This document shows positions 32,931 to 44,837 of a DNA stretch of 64,000 nt, one piece after another. Under the pieces are notes generated by a model that ran no database searches, had not been told where the DNA came from, and saw only the letters and a list, made by a program, of their open reading frames with translations. The DNA lies in assembly GCF_048773025.1 (NCBI RefSeq), contig NC_133556.1:2635001-2699000 (forward strand). The letters run 5' to 3'. A program made the position numbers and the translations under genes. Source of the stretch: Camelus bactrianus. Lineage: Eukaryota > Chordata > Mammalia > Artiodactyla > Camelidae. Positions within the stretch are counted from its first letter, which is position 1. Every line of letters starts with the position of its first letter.

Positions 32931-35119
32931 TTTTATGTTTTAAAAATAGATTTTTAGCAAAATAAAATAGATGACAAAGACGTGGCACGCGAACAGCAGA
33001 GGCAGTGAGGGGCTGCTGTCAGGCGGCCTCCGTCTGGGTTAGCGCTGATGGCGGTCACGGTTAAGACCAGTACCTTGTAGCCCTGGAATTGCCCCCTATT
33101 GCCGCTCGTCGCTCAGCCTTGTACCCCGTGTGCATCCAATGTGATTCTCTCTGGAACTAAAATAACTTGACTGAGCGAGTCAGTGTACACGTGCGGCCCA
33201 TTTTTCATTGCTGTTTCAGGAGGGGTGGCTTGCTTGTCTAGGGTTTGGGGCGATATTGGATCAGTAGACACTCCTTCCTGCTTCAGCATCACTCCCTGGC
33301 CTTTCTCATCGCTTCTCCGACTGCCGCTCACTTGCCGTGGATCGAGTGTGTCCGCAGTGCGCTCGGTTCTCTGGGTCTCCGGGAGGGAAGCAGATACGGA
33401 AGGGGGGACTGCGGCGTGGTGACGGCCGCGTCCCTGCCCTGTGCCGCCCGTTGCGTGTCTCACACACTCTGCACGTGGGGCTGCAGGGAACAACCCGCAC
33501 AGGCTCCCGACGGGACAGAGCTGGTCGCACAGGTGGTGTCACACATCGTACAGGCAGGGTTGGGGGAAGCTGCCCGGCCCAGGTGACGATCTGCTCGGTC
33601 TAGCTCCCCACCGTGACCCAGCCAAGGTGACGCCGGCAGATCCCTTCCTAGACCACGGGCCAGATGGCCACCCACAGTCCTGTCAGCTGTGAGTGGGAGG
33701 GGGGCACATGGGAACAGCCTAGTGACTGACGGGAGCACCTGCAATGTCCAGTGTCCGGATAGCCTCTGTCCATCTGCTACCACTGGCCATGAACTCTCTC
33801 TCCCTTCCTTTATACACGCTGGCAGCGAGTCACCTCGGCCACGTATCGCCCCAAAGTCTGCACGGGTAGCTGTCTTTTTCCTCCAAATCACTTTTAATAT
33901 ATTTTCAGTGTCAATGGGGAAAATGACACTTTTGTCAGAGAAAACATAAGCGTATTTTACCTCTGTCTTGCCTCGTGTCTAGTGCAGGAGTAAGGAGAGG
34001 GCAGCATTTTGGGGGGGCCTGGGAGGGAAAGAAGCCATTCTCTGCATGTCTGGGAATGAGGAAGGGACACGCCACACTTGGAAGCTGTGGGGTGCAGTCT
34101 CCACGGCGGGGGGCGCTCTTCCCGCAGAGGGCCCTCTCGGAACTCCAGGCGGTCCCCCGGGTGTGAGAGGGAGACGCCGCCTAGACGGCCTGGCTCTGCT
34201 CGCAGGGACGGTGGGGGGAGTGGATTCGGGAGCCGCCCCTTGGCTGTGCCGTTTCCTCGTGGTTCCCCCGAAGCCCTTTATCCCTGGAACTGGCTGTGAA
34301 GTGAGTAGGGGATTTCTCAACACAGGTGACGGAAGGCTCTGGTACAGACTGTCTTCCTACACAGCTGGCCCACCTCAGACTGGGTTTCTCTCCATGCCTG
34401 GCTCTGCTGTCCTCCAGTTTGGCTCCGTTCTCAAGCTCTCAGGTGGGGACCCGATGGCCACCAGAAACTAGTCTTAAATCCCGCCCTGGCCGTGGGGCTC
34501 GTGCTGCGTCGACTCTGTGGGTGACGCTGGCGGCCGGTGTCAGGAGTGGCTGGTGGAGCAGGGCTGACCCCCCTGCTGTGGCCCCTCCTTAGGCCGGCAT
34601 GGCCACCAACGGCACTAATTGACCTTGAATGCGTTAGTGCGTCCCCAGCTCTCTCTCTCGAAGATGGTAAGCTCGGGAAACCCCGAACGGGGCAGGACCG
34701 TCCGTGTGGTCCCCGCGGTGCCTGGCGCAGCGCCCTCCAGGCACTGGGTGTGTGCAGATGGATTTGTTCTGTGTGTGCTTTGCAGTGAGGTTTCTGTTAC
34801 TTCCAAGAATAAGCAAATACACATTTTCTGGGTACGAATATTTTAAAATGTACTGCAGAGAACGAAGTTCAGTGATTAAAGAATCCTCTCTTAATTCCTA
34901 TGATCTATGGCTTTGTCTTTTTGCAAACCCGATTGGCTTGAAGTAGGCCACCTCTTCATACATCAGTCAGCCCCTTGGATAAGAGTTAAATGTAACAGGC
35001 TTGAAGCACGGCCCTGAAGACATCGCTGAGCGGTAGGGATCATCGCACGTCTACACCCCGGGAAGTGAACCTCCTACAGGAGAGGTAGAGGCCAAGCGTG
35101 AGGGTCATTTAAAATGTAT
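32931..35119. other. GC-rich unique DNA with CpG-dense patches
   Basis: Repeat-poor. CpG-dense patches occur at about 33310-33480 and 34100-34250 (each well over a dozen CpGs in 150-170 bases). Long shadow frames occur on both strands (33113-33493 minus, 33460-33891 minus, 34046-34471 plus). No gene is supported. Confidence 0.5.
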
Positions 35120-35550
35120 AAAAATAATAAAAGCGCCCGCGGACGGAAAGGCCGTCGGAAGGGACTGTGAACTTTTTGTTGACGCTGATGTGGGAGGCTT
35201 GCGTCTCTTTGCGGGGAGGACAGTGACCCGTGGTGCCCGCCCCGCCGCCTGCTGCCTCGGCGCGCGGCCACGTTGTTCCTGGGCGGAATGCGCAGAGCTC
35301 TGGGCTCCGCGCTCTCCCCAGCACACGCGGCCTCGGCGGGGAGAGTCCGAGCATTTCAAAGAGAGACGTAACAAAACCGGATTATTCCACCGTCCTGCTG
35401 CGTCGCATGATGCTCTGTTCAGGATTGTCTCTTGTGAGGCACCTTCTCCAAACCGCTCTCTGTGCATAAAGGCCTCTGTGTCAGGGACGTGCCTGTGCAG
35501 GGAGCGCAGCTGCGGGCGGCAGATCGTGCAGATTCTTCCAGCTGGGGGGT
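35120..35550. promoter_or_regulatory. CpG island, orphan
   Basis: I count about 32 CpG dinucleotides in 35120-35420, near or above the number expected from base composition, against strong CpG depletion over most of the window. GC content is around 60 percent. CpGs continue at lower density to about 35550. Such islands usually mark promoters active in germ cells or early embryos. The overlapping 205-codon minus frame (35105-35722) has no recognisable domain and is most simply a by-product of composition. No TATA box or obvious first exon is seen. Confidence 0.6.
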
Positions 35551-36318
35551 CTGTTTCCTGAGCCTTCTGGATGGAGCCTGAGCTCTGTGAAGTCACTGAA
35601 GTGTTGGTTGGCTGTTCTGTTCTGTTCTGACGCTCCCGCCCTGGCCTGAAGCCTCCCCAGCCTGTGAGAGGGCTGCCTTGCACCCCAGCGGGGTTTTCTG
35701 CACAAACGTGCAACCTGGGCACATCGCGCTGGAGGGTGTGCGGTGAACATCTTTATTTCTGCACTGCCCTGCGGTCTTAGCAGGAAGTAGCCCTCGAGGT
35801 TAATTTCTGGAACGCAGGTCACCTGAGAGCCCAGATCTTTGGCCCTTTTGCCTGAATGGCTGATGATTCTCCCTCGTGTATCCATCATGATCGATTATCC
35901 AGAAAAACTGATTATTCAGGTCGTTAAATCCCCAGTGAGTCTGGATAATTGACATCTGAGCGTCTTCCACAAACGAGACTCCGGCTGTGGGCACTGTGGC
36001 TTCTCCAGCGCCTGGGCCTCTCTGTCTGGGGGCCCGATTGCACCTCTCACAGCGGCCCGCTCTCCTCACGCTGGTTTGAGGGGTTTTTCCAAGACGGGGG
36101 CCCTTGATCTGTGGGAACTGGGGCGGCCCAGCCGCGGAGCTTGTGTGGAGCTGCGCTTTTCTAGCCGGGACAGAAGTTGGGAGGACAGGCTTACAAAAAA
36201 TGGGTCAACTTGAATGTCCGTACACGGCCTCATGCAGCCACTGTGCTGCGGGGTTCCTTCCCTGCCTGAGGAAGAGGGGGGCTGCAAACCCACGTGTACC
36301 GGACCCCAGAGCCGGCAC
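35551..36318. other. unique DNA, no gene seen
   Basis: Balanced composition. A palindrome-like AT block at 35885-35950 repeats tccagaaaaactgattattc-type text but fits no known element. No gene supported. Confidence 0.45.
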
Positions 36319-36321
36319 AGA

Positions 36322-36806
36322 CGGCCCCCGACCTACGATGGTTCGACATACAACTTCCTGACTTTAGGATGATCCAAAAGTGATGCACGTGCAGTGGACA
36401 CCGCATCCGAATTTGGATCCTCCCCTAGGCTGGTGGCAGGCGGCAGGACCCTCTCCCGATGCTGGGCGGAGCTGTGGCTCCGAGTGAGCCGCTCCATCAC
36501 TCGGATAAACAACTGACACGGTCACAATCATTCTGGACCTGGCGGCCACTCTGGTTTTCGTTGTCGGCACAGTATTCAGCCAACGACAGGAGAGACTCCG
36601 CGTGCTCTCATAGAACAGGCTTAGTGCAGACGACCTTGCCCAGCTGTAGGCCAGCATACGTGAGCTGAGCACGTTTGGGGTCGGCGAGGCTGAGCTCTGC
36701 TGTCCGGCAGCTTCCATGTATTCAGTGCATTTTCGACTTAGATTTTTTCAGCTTAGAGAGGGCTTATGGGGAAGTAACCCCATCGTAAATTGAGGGGGCG
36801 TGTACT
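36322..36806. mobile_element. Tigger-family MITE (Tc1/mariner)
   Basis: About 485 bases with inverted ends: CCCCCGACCTACGATGG on the left (36325-36341) and CCATCGTAAATTGAGGGGG on the right (36779-36797), which pair in reverse complement. Internal text such as 'gattttttcagcttagag', 'ggcttatggggaagtaaccc' and 'gcccagctgtaggccagc' fits the family in which the ends read as 'aacttacgatgg'. It is a non-autonomous derivative with no transposase. Exact family name uncertain. Confidence 0.75.
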
Positions 36807-36889
36807 CTTAACGAGCTGAAGTGGCGGTGACAGCACGTCGGCCACCTGCCAAGCTCTTTAGCTGCTGCGGGGCCACTGCTCCGTCTCCC
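36807..36889. other. short unique spacer
   Basis: Unassigned sequence between the Tigger MITE and an L2 piece. Confidence 0.4.
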
Positions 36890-37265
36890 GTCCTGTATCA
36901 GGCACTGGGGGAGGGGGTCACACAGGATGTGAAAACAAGGAAGGTGAGCCAGGCCGGGCCCGGCCCTGGAGGAGCCAAGGGGGAGCCGTCAGTGCCCCTC
37001 CGCGGGTATCATGTTAGTGGCCTAGCAGAGGGTGCGAGTGAACGACCTGAGAAGCTGGATGAAGAGCTCACCTGGCGATGGGAGACGTGCCTTGAAGGAT
37101 GGGCAGAGGCAGAGATTCGGAGACTAGGGAACGTCCCAGGTAAGGGATCAGTGTGAGCGAGGGACCCTGGGAACGAGAGCAAACAAGTGAGGCCACAGAG
37201 GAGCTTGGGTGGGTTGGAGGCTAGTTCTGTGGCCTCGTGGAAGGGTGTGAAGACCAGGAGCTCAG
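36890..37265 (+). repeat. L2 LINE 3' region
   Basis: Sense-strand L2 text: 'gagaagctggatgaagagc', 'gccttgaaggatgggcag', 'cagaggcagagattcgg', 'gaacgagagcaaacaagtg' and 'ggcctcgtggaagg', in the order of the consensus (ctgaaggatgagaagg, ccaggcagagg, aacagcaagtgcaaagg). The frames here reflect this L2. Confidence 0.5.
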
Positions 37266-37678
37266 TGATGACGGCTGTTTCAGGAGGACAAATCCAGCAG
37301 GTAAAGGTGGAGCTGGAGGATCAGCTTCTAAACTGTTTAATCCATAGGAAGCGAAGCTGCCTTTATATCTTCCAGATTTTGCCTTCATGCACTAAGGTGC
37401 GTACCGTGGATTCTGAGAGGAGGGGGGTTCCTAAATTCATATGGCCACAAAGCCTCTTTTTCACAGTAACTGGTGCGCGGGAGGCCCTCGGTGTTTTTGC
37501 GCAAACAAACAAGTACAACGGGAGTGTTGCACAGAACACGGCTTCAGAAACACTGCATTCTCGAGAGGGACTGAAGCAAGAGGAATGGCCAGAGAGAGGG
37601 CCTGACGCTTCCCAGGGCAGATGCGACAGCGCTCGGGCTTCAGCGAGCTGCAGACGGCAGAGCCAGCCCCCGACCCGG

Positions 37679-37705
37679 CCCCCCCCACCCCCCACCCCCA
37701 CCCCC
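37679..37705 (-). other. G-quadruplex motif on the minus strand
   Basis: Four C-runs of 8, 6, 5 and 5 separated by single A residues on the plus strand, i.e. four long G-runs with one-base loops on the minus strand. Very strong quadruplex and i-motif potential. Confidence 0.75.
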
Positions 37706-37865
37706 GCAGGACGCTTTCGGGAGTGAGCCCAACCCCTCAGTCAGGCCCGGAGGACCTTCTCAACAGCCAACTCTTCATGCCTTTTATTCCCAGAGCTCTG
37801 AAGGTGGAGAAGCTAAGACATCCTTGACCTGATTCTGCTTCTAAGAGACTTCCCTCGGAAGTACT

Positions 37866-37958
37866 TTCCCGTCCACACACAGCTCACATGTACGTGTGCA
37901 CACAGATGTACACACGTGCGTGCACGCGTGTGCACGCACTCCCACCACACACCCTCTT
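37866..37958. repeat. imperfect CA/TG alternating tract
   Basis: Short pieces such as cacacacagctcacatg, tgtgcacacagatg and acgtgcgtgcacgcgtgtgc give a purine-pyrimidine alternation with Z-DNA potential. Compound and interrupted, so old. Confidence 0.65.
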
Positions 37959-39349
37959 TCTTCCCTGAGGGTGTATGGTCACCACTGGAAGGTGAGAAGA
38001 TTTAGGGCTCGCAGAGTCTGATCAAACTCTCAGTAAAGCAGAGACAGCTTCTTTTTAAATTCCAGTTTTCTGTTTCAAGGCCCAAGAAAGTCGGTTTCCT
38101 GGGCCTCGTGTAGAACCGTAGCCTTGTAAGCGTCCCCTGCTAGGCAGAGACAACACGGCAATATTCCCTGGTCCGGGGCTCAGATCAGCTGCCCCAGGTG
38201 CCGCCTTCCCACCCCGAGCTCAGGGGAGGATCAGGGTTCCCAGGAGTGGTGTGGGCTCACGTGGCTTCCATCTGCACCGTGCTGTCTGGGGACCCTCAGG
38301 AAGCACCTGTGTGTCACTCACATTGTCCGCAGGAAATGACATCAAATGAGCAGTTCTGTCGAAAGAGCTGGCCAGATTTGTCCTCTAATAATTTTCCACA
38401 CCCCTGGTTTCTCGCAGGTACGTCCACACCACTCACAGTGTTACGTTCTACTCCTTTTCAGATTGATCTGCTGGCATAGCATTATTCTATCCATTATTAT
38501 TACAACATCCAATGCAATCACCATTAGCCCATTAACTCGTAACTATTACTATCATTGCTAATATAGTGACTGTTAACGAGATATAAATAATTCATGCTAT
38601 CACTAATATAATTACTGTTATTAACTACTTTCCACCTCGGATCATCTATCTTCGCTGCCTCATCTGCCCCCCTCTCTTCCCCCTTCCCCCGCCTTGCTTC
38701 ACAAGCCAGACAGCCCTGGGTTCCTAGCGGGTCCTTGCTCAGGCTCCCCTCCCCGGGACGCAGGGACGTGTATCAGTGACCAGCAGACGGCCAGTTTGCC
38801 TACAGAGGCAGGCCCCAGGGTGGCCCACAGGTGGTGCGGCCCACGGGGGCGTTCCAGAGCTGCTCTCGTCTTTCAGTCGGATTTTGCCTTTGTTGACACA
38901 ACAAGGCCCACCTGAAGTCATGGGGCAAGAATCAGAGATGGGTCACGTGCTCTGTCCCCCACCCCCGCCATCCACCACGGAGTGGGTGGCAGTTGGAGGG
39001 GACGGGGAGGTGGGGCCGAGGGGCCAGGGCGGCTTTCTTACTCCTGGTAAACTGACAGACTTGATAGAAAGTACCGATAACATCAAGGTGCTGCCCAGAA
39101 TATCCCCACGTGCTTTGTGCCCATAGAGTTGGTTTCTCAGCAGAGCATCTGCTTCCAGAGCCCTTAAAGGCTCTGCTCCATCCGCTGACCGTATGTGTGC
39201 TGGCTCCGCGGGGCAGTTAGAGGCTGCTGGCCTGCAGGGACTGGCAGTCCAGCTGAAGACCGCACGGTGGAATTCACCGGGACCTGCCACATGTCGGGGC
39301 CGCACCAGACGCGGGCTGCGCACACCCCTCCCATCACAGGCACGGGCTT

Positions 39350-39800
39350 GGACCCAGAGAGGTCACAGTCCTCCCAGGAAGAGACAAGCAGGCAGCAATT
39401 AGAGATGTGATCAGCGCCGCTGACTGCCAGGCCAAGCACGGGGGCCCCGGGGTTGCCACGGGGGGGCCCTAATTAGCCTGGGGGAGGTGCCAGCTCTGAG
39501 GAAGCTTTACAGAGGGGACGACAGCTAGCTGAGCCTTTCAGGGTGAAGAGGCTGCAGTGGAGAGGGCCAGGGGAAGGGGCAGCGCAGGCAGACGGAGCCA
39601 GCACGGCGGCAGGGAAGGCGCCCCGGCATGGCGATGACTTCGCGCTGGCTGGTGGCCAGGCTGCGTTCGGGGAGGTGGCGGAGTAGCGGTCTGGGCGTCA
39701 GTAGGGGAAGCACGCTGTGCACACTGAGACTTTCGGGCTTGATTCTGTGGGTGAGCTAATGCGTTAAGGGTCTAGACCTGGGCGTGCTGTAAGATGCTGG
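39350..39800 (+). repeat. L2 LINE 3' region
   Basis: Sense L2: 'gaagctttacagaggggacg', 'gctgagcctttcagggtgaa', 'gagagggccaggggaagg', 'ggcatggcgatgacttcg'-type stretches, and at the end 'gattctgtgggtgagctaatg'. The order fits the L2 region that leads to its 3' terminus. Confidence 0.55.
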
Positions 39801-40187
39801 CTGCGGCGTGTGGGCCAGCTTAAAGGAAGGCTTTTGTGACACATGGGATGCGATGCCGCGAGGACTTGAGCGAGGGTGGGGACACGGGGGCGTACCTGTG
39901 AGTTTGGGGGAGAATGTTGAATCAACAGGACTCATGGGGCTAAAGAGAGGGGCGTGTCTTTTATGACTTTCCAGCTTGAAACTTATTATTATCACACTTG
40001 CTATGGTGGTTTGTGATCGGTGATCTGTGATGTCATTGTCATTATTTTGGGGCGCCATGAGCCACACCCACATAAGACGGTAGACTGAATCGGTAGATGT
40101 TGTGTGTGTTCTGACTGCTCCACCGGCTGGCCCTTCCCCCATCTCCCTCTCTCTCCTCGGGCCTCCCTCTGCCCTGAGATACAACAA
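39801..40187. other. unique DNA
   Basis: No repeat or gene recognised. A 143-codon minus frame (39756-40187) is low-complexity and without known domain. Confidence 0.45.
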
Positions 40188-42184
40188 GATAAAATTAGGC
40201 CAGTTAATAACCCGACAGCAGCTTCTGAGTGTTCAGGCGACAGGAAGAGGCACAGGTCTCTCACTTTAAATCAAAAGGTGGAAACGACCAAGCCCAGCAG
40301 GAAGGCCTGTCAGACGCCCAGACGGGGTGAGAGCTGGGCCTCTTGCACAAAACGCAGCCAGGCTGCGCGTGGTGAGTGCAGAGGGAAAGTTCTTAAAGGG
40401 AGTTGAAGTGCTGCTCCAGGGAACACGCGAACGGCGAGGAGGCAGAGCAGCCTCACTGCTGGCACGGAGAGCGTCTGAGTGTCTGGAAGGAAGGTGAGAC
40501 CAGCCACGACACTCCCTGAGCCCCAGCCCAACCCAGAGCAAGGCCTGAGGCTCTTCTGTTCTGCGAGGGCTGAGACAGGTGAGGAAGCTGCAGAGGAAAA
40601 GTTCGAAGTCAACAGAGTTTGGTTCATGAGGTTTAAGGAAAGAAACTGTGTCTATAACGTGAAAGTGCAGGCGGAGCAGCCGGTGCTGACGCGGAAGTGC
40701 AGCAGGTTCTCCAGAAGGTCAGCTCGGACCCTCCATGAAGCTGCCACGCCTGACAACAGATTTCAATGTGGAGGAAGCAGCCTCACACTGGAGGAAGATG
40801 CCACCTGGAACTTCCATAGCTAGAGAGGGGAAGCCGATGCCGGACTTAAACTCCACAGTGCGGGCTGACTCTCGCCAGGGGCCAGTGCAGCTGGTGGCCT
40901 TCAGTGGAAACCAGCTGCCATCCCGAAAACCCTAAGGCTCTTAAAGATGCTATTTAATCTGCTCTGAAGGTGCTCTGTTAGTGCGACAGCAAAGCCTGGG
41001 CGACAGCACATCTGCTTACAACGCGGTTTCCTGAGCATCTTAAGTCCGCTGTAAGGTCTGCTGCTCGGTACAGATTTCGTCCGAAATATTACTGCTCATC
41101 GACTCAGCACCTCGTCACCCCGGAGCCCTGAGGGAGAGGGACACGAGATTAGTGCTTACGTGCCTGCTGACACAGCATCCGTCTTGCATTCTGTGGATCA
41201 AGGAGTAATTTTAAATTTCAAGTCTTACTATTGAAAAAATGTAGTTCATAAAGCTGTAGCTGCCATAGACAGTGATTCCTCTGATGGGTCTGGGCAGAGT
41301 CCATCAAAAACCTTCTGGAAAGAATCCACTGTTCTGCATGCCGTTCAGAACATTTGTGATGCCCGGAAAGAAATCAAAGTACCAACATTCGCAGGAGGCT
41401 GAAAGGAGCTGATTCCAGCCCTCGTGGATGACTCTGTGGGGTTCCAGACTTCAGCGGAGGAAACGGCTGCAGACGTGGTGGGAACAGCCAGAGAACTGGA
41501 GGTGGGGGGGCCTGAAGATGGGCCTGACTGCTGCAGGCTCACGATGGAACTTTCACAGATGAGGACTTGTTCTTACGGACAAGCCAAGAAAGTGGCTTCT
41601 TGAGATGGCATTTACTCCTGGTGATGATGCTGCGAAGATTGTTACAGTGAAACAAAGAATTTAGAATATTGCATACGCTTCATTGACAGAGGAGCAGCAG
41701 GGTTTGAGAGGATTGGCTCCAGTTTTGAAGGGAGTTCTGCTGTGCGTAAACACTGTCAGACAGCAGTGCACGCCGTAAAGGAATCATTCGTGAAAGGAAA
41801 TCAACCGGTCAATGTGGCGAACTTCATTGTTGTCCAGTTTTAAGAAATTGCCACACGGCCACCCCAGCCTTCAGCAGCCACTATCCTGATCAGTCAGCAG
41901 CCACCCACGATGGGGCCAGACCCTCCACCAACAAAAAGATTACAACTCACTGAAGGCTTAGACGGTGGTTACCATTTTTAAGCAATAAAATATTTCTTAT
42001 TAAGGTACTTACACTTTTTAGACATAATGCTGTTGTACAATTAATAAACTACATCATAGCATAGACATAACTTTTATATGCACTGGGAGATGAGAAAATT
42101 CACGTGGCTTGCTTTATTGCAATGTTCCCTTGATTGTGGTGGCCTGGAACTGAACCCCACAACACCTTGCAGATCTGCCTCTGT
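40188..42184 (+). mobile_element. Tigger1 DNA transposon, 5' end missing, with transposase remains
   Basis: About 2 kb that follows the autonomous Tigger1 element. It enters at 'aaaattaggccagttaataa', runs through the whole transposase region, and ends in the 3' inverted repeat (gtggtggcctggaactg, then aaccccacaacaccttg) at about 42184. The 5' terminal repeat and leader, several hundred bases, are absent, so the left edge is a truncation. Tigger1 is a pogo-like member of the Tc1/mariner superfamily that inserts at TA and was active in early placental mammals. The copy is degraded and immobile. Confidence 0.9.
40255..41960 (+). pseudogene. Tigger1 transposase pseudogene (CENP-B-type DNA binding, DDE)
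   Basis: The transposase binds the terminal repeats through a CENP-B-like helix-turn-helix domain and cuts with a DDE domain. Recognisable protein text: [20 protein letters not shown] (about 40570-40635), the second DNA-binding domain, and then in another frame [20 protein letters not shown] and [11 protein letters not shown] (40749-40850), the start of the DDE domain. DNA-level similarity continues through 'atggatca-like gtggatcaaggagtaattt' (41194-41214) to the C-terminal 'gaaattgccacacggccacc' and 'caaaaagattacaactc'. The longest open pieces are 114 and 66 codons; many stops and frame changes separate them. Confidence 0.85.
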
Positions 42185-42189
42185 GTGTT

Positions 42190-42917
42190 TCATACAAATA
42201 AAAAATTAACACGTATTTGCAAACCTTGTGACCAACAAGGGGTTAATTTCTAAAATATACAGCTCATACAACTCAATGTACAAAAAACAAACAACCTAAT
42301 CAAAAAAAAAAAAAATTGGGCAGGAGACCTAAATAGACATTTCTCCAAAGAAGACATCCAGATGGCCAGGAGGCACATGAAAAGATGCTCAACATCACTA
42401 ATTATTAGAGAAATGCAAATCAAAGCCACAGTGAGGTGTCACCTCACACTGGTCAGAATGGCCATCACCAAAAAGTCTATAAATAATAAATGCTGGAGAG
42501 GGTGTGCAGAAAAGGGAGCCCTCCTAAACTGTTGGTGGGAATGTAAATTGGTGCAGCCACTGTGAAAACCGGTATGGAGACTCCTCTAAAAAACTAAAAA
42601 TGGAGCTGCCACATGATCCAGCAATCCCACTCCTGGGCATGTATCTGGAGGAAACTCTAACTTAAAAAGATACGTGCACCTCAATGTTCACAGCAGCACT
42701 ATTTACAATACCCAAGGCACGGAAGCAGCCTAGGTGTCCATCAACAGATGGCTGGAGGATGAAGAAGATGTACATATATTCAGTGAATATTATTCAGCCA
42801 TAAAAAGGAATGGAGTATTGCCATTTGCAGCAGCATGGACAGACCTAGAGATTATTATACTAAATGTGGTGACACAATGTTATAAATCAACTACACATCA
42901 ATTTAAAAAATAAACAT
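42190..42917 (+). repeat. L1 3' end, plus strand, 5'-truncated
   Basis: Reads 'cttgtgaccaacaaggggtt', 'tttctaaaatatacagctc', 'tagacatttctccaaagaag', 'atgcaaatcaaagccac', 'gtgggaatgtaaattgg', 'caatcccactcctgggc', and ends 'ttataaatcaactacacatc' plus a short A-rich tail. It contains 67 open codons (42362-42565) with [20 protein letters not shown], a hallmark ORF2 C-terminal motif. It abuts the Tigger1 3' end. Its low decay marks it as one of the younger insertions here. Confidence 0.9.
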
Positions 42918-42920
42918 ACT

Positions 42921-43190
42921 TAGGAAAATCAGATCATACTGTAGGTACTATCTTGTAGGTGATTCATTTAATACTGTATTATTTATACAATGTTAACTAT
43001 CTACTCTGTTATTTTAAATAGCTGCCTAGTTTCCTTTTGTAAGCAAACATCATAATTCATCAACCTAACTGTCAATCACTGGACGTTTAGAATTCTTCCA
43101 GATTTTCACCATTATAGACAGAATGGTGAGCATCCTTTTAGCTGCATCTTTGTGAATATCAAAATTATTTGTTTACAATAGATTTATACA
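42921..43190 (-). repeat. old L1M 3' end, antisense
   Basis: Phrases 'aaaatcagatcatactgtag', 'aacatcataattcatcaacc', 'cactggacgtttagaattc' and 'accattatagacagaatgg' follow the antisense L1M 3' region. Related to 1.8-2.3 and 49.5-49.8 kb. Confidence 0.6.
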
Positions 43191-44837
43191 ATAAATAAAA
43201 TAACAGTGGAGCTGTTATTTTAAGGGTGTTCTAGTCAAGCTTTTTAATCAAGCAACAGACACCCAAACAAATGTGCTCGCTCCAGTGTGAAAATGGGGGG
43301 AGGGGGTTCATATGAGCAAAATGAAACGGGAATCTCACGTAGCCCGAGAACAAGGTGCCTCCAGGCCTCCAGAGACTGCAAGTGCAAGCTCCGGGGGTCC
43401 AGAGGACTCCCAGCTCCTCGGGGCCAGGCAGCCCTCATCTTTGCTCTTCTGTGCCTCTTGGCTCCCTCATCTTCTTGACCAGCCTTCTTTGCTTACTTCT
43501 TTGCCAGCAGACTCAGTTTTATACATGAGCGCTCAGCTTCAGTGGCCGACAGTCGTCTCTGTCCCTTGTTAGAATTCTTGAGCAGGTAAGCCTGACTGGC
43601 ACGTACCTACCAGCCATGAGTCCCGGCCAGTTGACTCGTGCAGCTGTGCATTTGGGGGTTGAGGGTGGGGTTTCAGTCAGCCTGTGCTGGTGAGCGCTGA
43701 CCACGGGTGTCTCCTCCCAACTCAGTGTCATTGATGGCATAGTTGTAGCTTCAGATCTGCACTAAGGAAACTGGCAAATACTGCAGATCAGGGCCGGTTG
43801 TTAAATGTTTATCAGAAAACCATGGGTGTCACGTGGAGTAAAGCTATCGGACTCCTCAGAAAACGTGTGGCCGGTGATTGACGCCTGTAGGATGTTTGTG
43901 ATAAGCTCAATTCCATTAAAATTCTGTAGATGCTACTCCATTCTGTTCTAGCCTTTGATGCGGAGAAGTCTGGAGGTTTTTGGTTTCCCTTTTTGTTCCC
44001 CTTGGGTTGTTACCTTGTTTCATCCATCTGGACGCTTGCAAGTTCTGCTTCTCCGTGAGCCCCGCCGTCTTCCTGGGATCGGACTGTCGGGCCCTCCCCT
44101 CCTCGGTGCTCAGCGGGCCTTTTCACTTGAAAATGCACATCTTTATCTTTGTTCACGTCAGGGGATTTTCTCAACGTTGTTAGTCTGAGTAACGTCTTTT
44201 TTTCCCGCACTCTGCTTTCCCTTCTGGAGCTCCTGTTGTGCTTCCCGCTGGAACTCGTGGGTCAGGCTTCCAGTCCGCGTCTCTTCTCCTAGGAGCTCAT
44301 TTGATCTATTTTCCATGAATTTTAGGAAAAACCCTCAATTCCAGCCAAATTCACTGATTCGATTTTATGCACCACCCAATCTGTTCTTCTGGGCTTGTAT
44401 TGCTATTTTTTTTAATTTTTGCAATTGTCTTGTCATCTAAAAACAATCTTTCTTTCCTTTTCATATTTATAGTATATTACTGACTCTTCTCAACGCGTTT
44501 TTGATTTGATTCAGATTTTCTGATTCATCTGGATCAGTTTGATTCGGCAATTCCTGAAGCGTTCTCTTTCATACCGAGACGTTTCTTTGCTTCTTTAAAA
44601 TAATCCCTTTATTACGGGCTTTTTCATTACCAGCTTTATCATTAGGGTTACTTAACTTTAATTTTGCCACAGTAATGAACGTGTAGACTGTAGTGAGGTG
44701 GCTACAGTTCAACCTAGTTGGATGCAGGGAGTTTTATTCCAGGGCTAAAGGACTTCTTTTCCATTTTTAGAAAAATAATCCGTAAGTTGCCAGGACCCTG
44801 CTTCTCTCTCACCTGTACTCACCGTGCTCGTGAAATT
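43191..44837. other. unique DNA, part possibly an old LTR-like repeat
   Basis: About 43235-43740 has the feel of an old LTR-type repeat (A-rich opening, then 'gacactgcaagtgcaagc'-like and CT-rich Leu/Ser text), but no family could be named. 43800-44700 is unique. T-rich sequence at 44400-44620 contains tttgatttgattcagatttt. No gene seen. Confidence 0.35.

Larger units (their letters stand above)
37266..39349. other. unique DNA, no gene seen
   Basis: Holds a C-run G-quadruplex motif (37679-37705), a CA/TG-rich alternating tract (37866-37955), an ATT/TTA-rich block at 38478-38630, and GC-rich sequence. The 179-codon plus frame 37187-37726 and the 126-codon minus frame 38943-39323 have no recognisable domains. 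Confidence 0.5.

Noticed and set aside
35105-35722. Open frame of 205 codons on the minus strand over the CpG island
   Set aside because: CpG/GC-rich sequence lacks stop codons. No domain, and several other frames are open over the same bases.
43235-43740. Possible old LTR-type repeat
   Set aside because: General texture only. I could not match an ordered set of motifs to any family.
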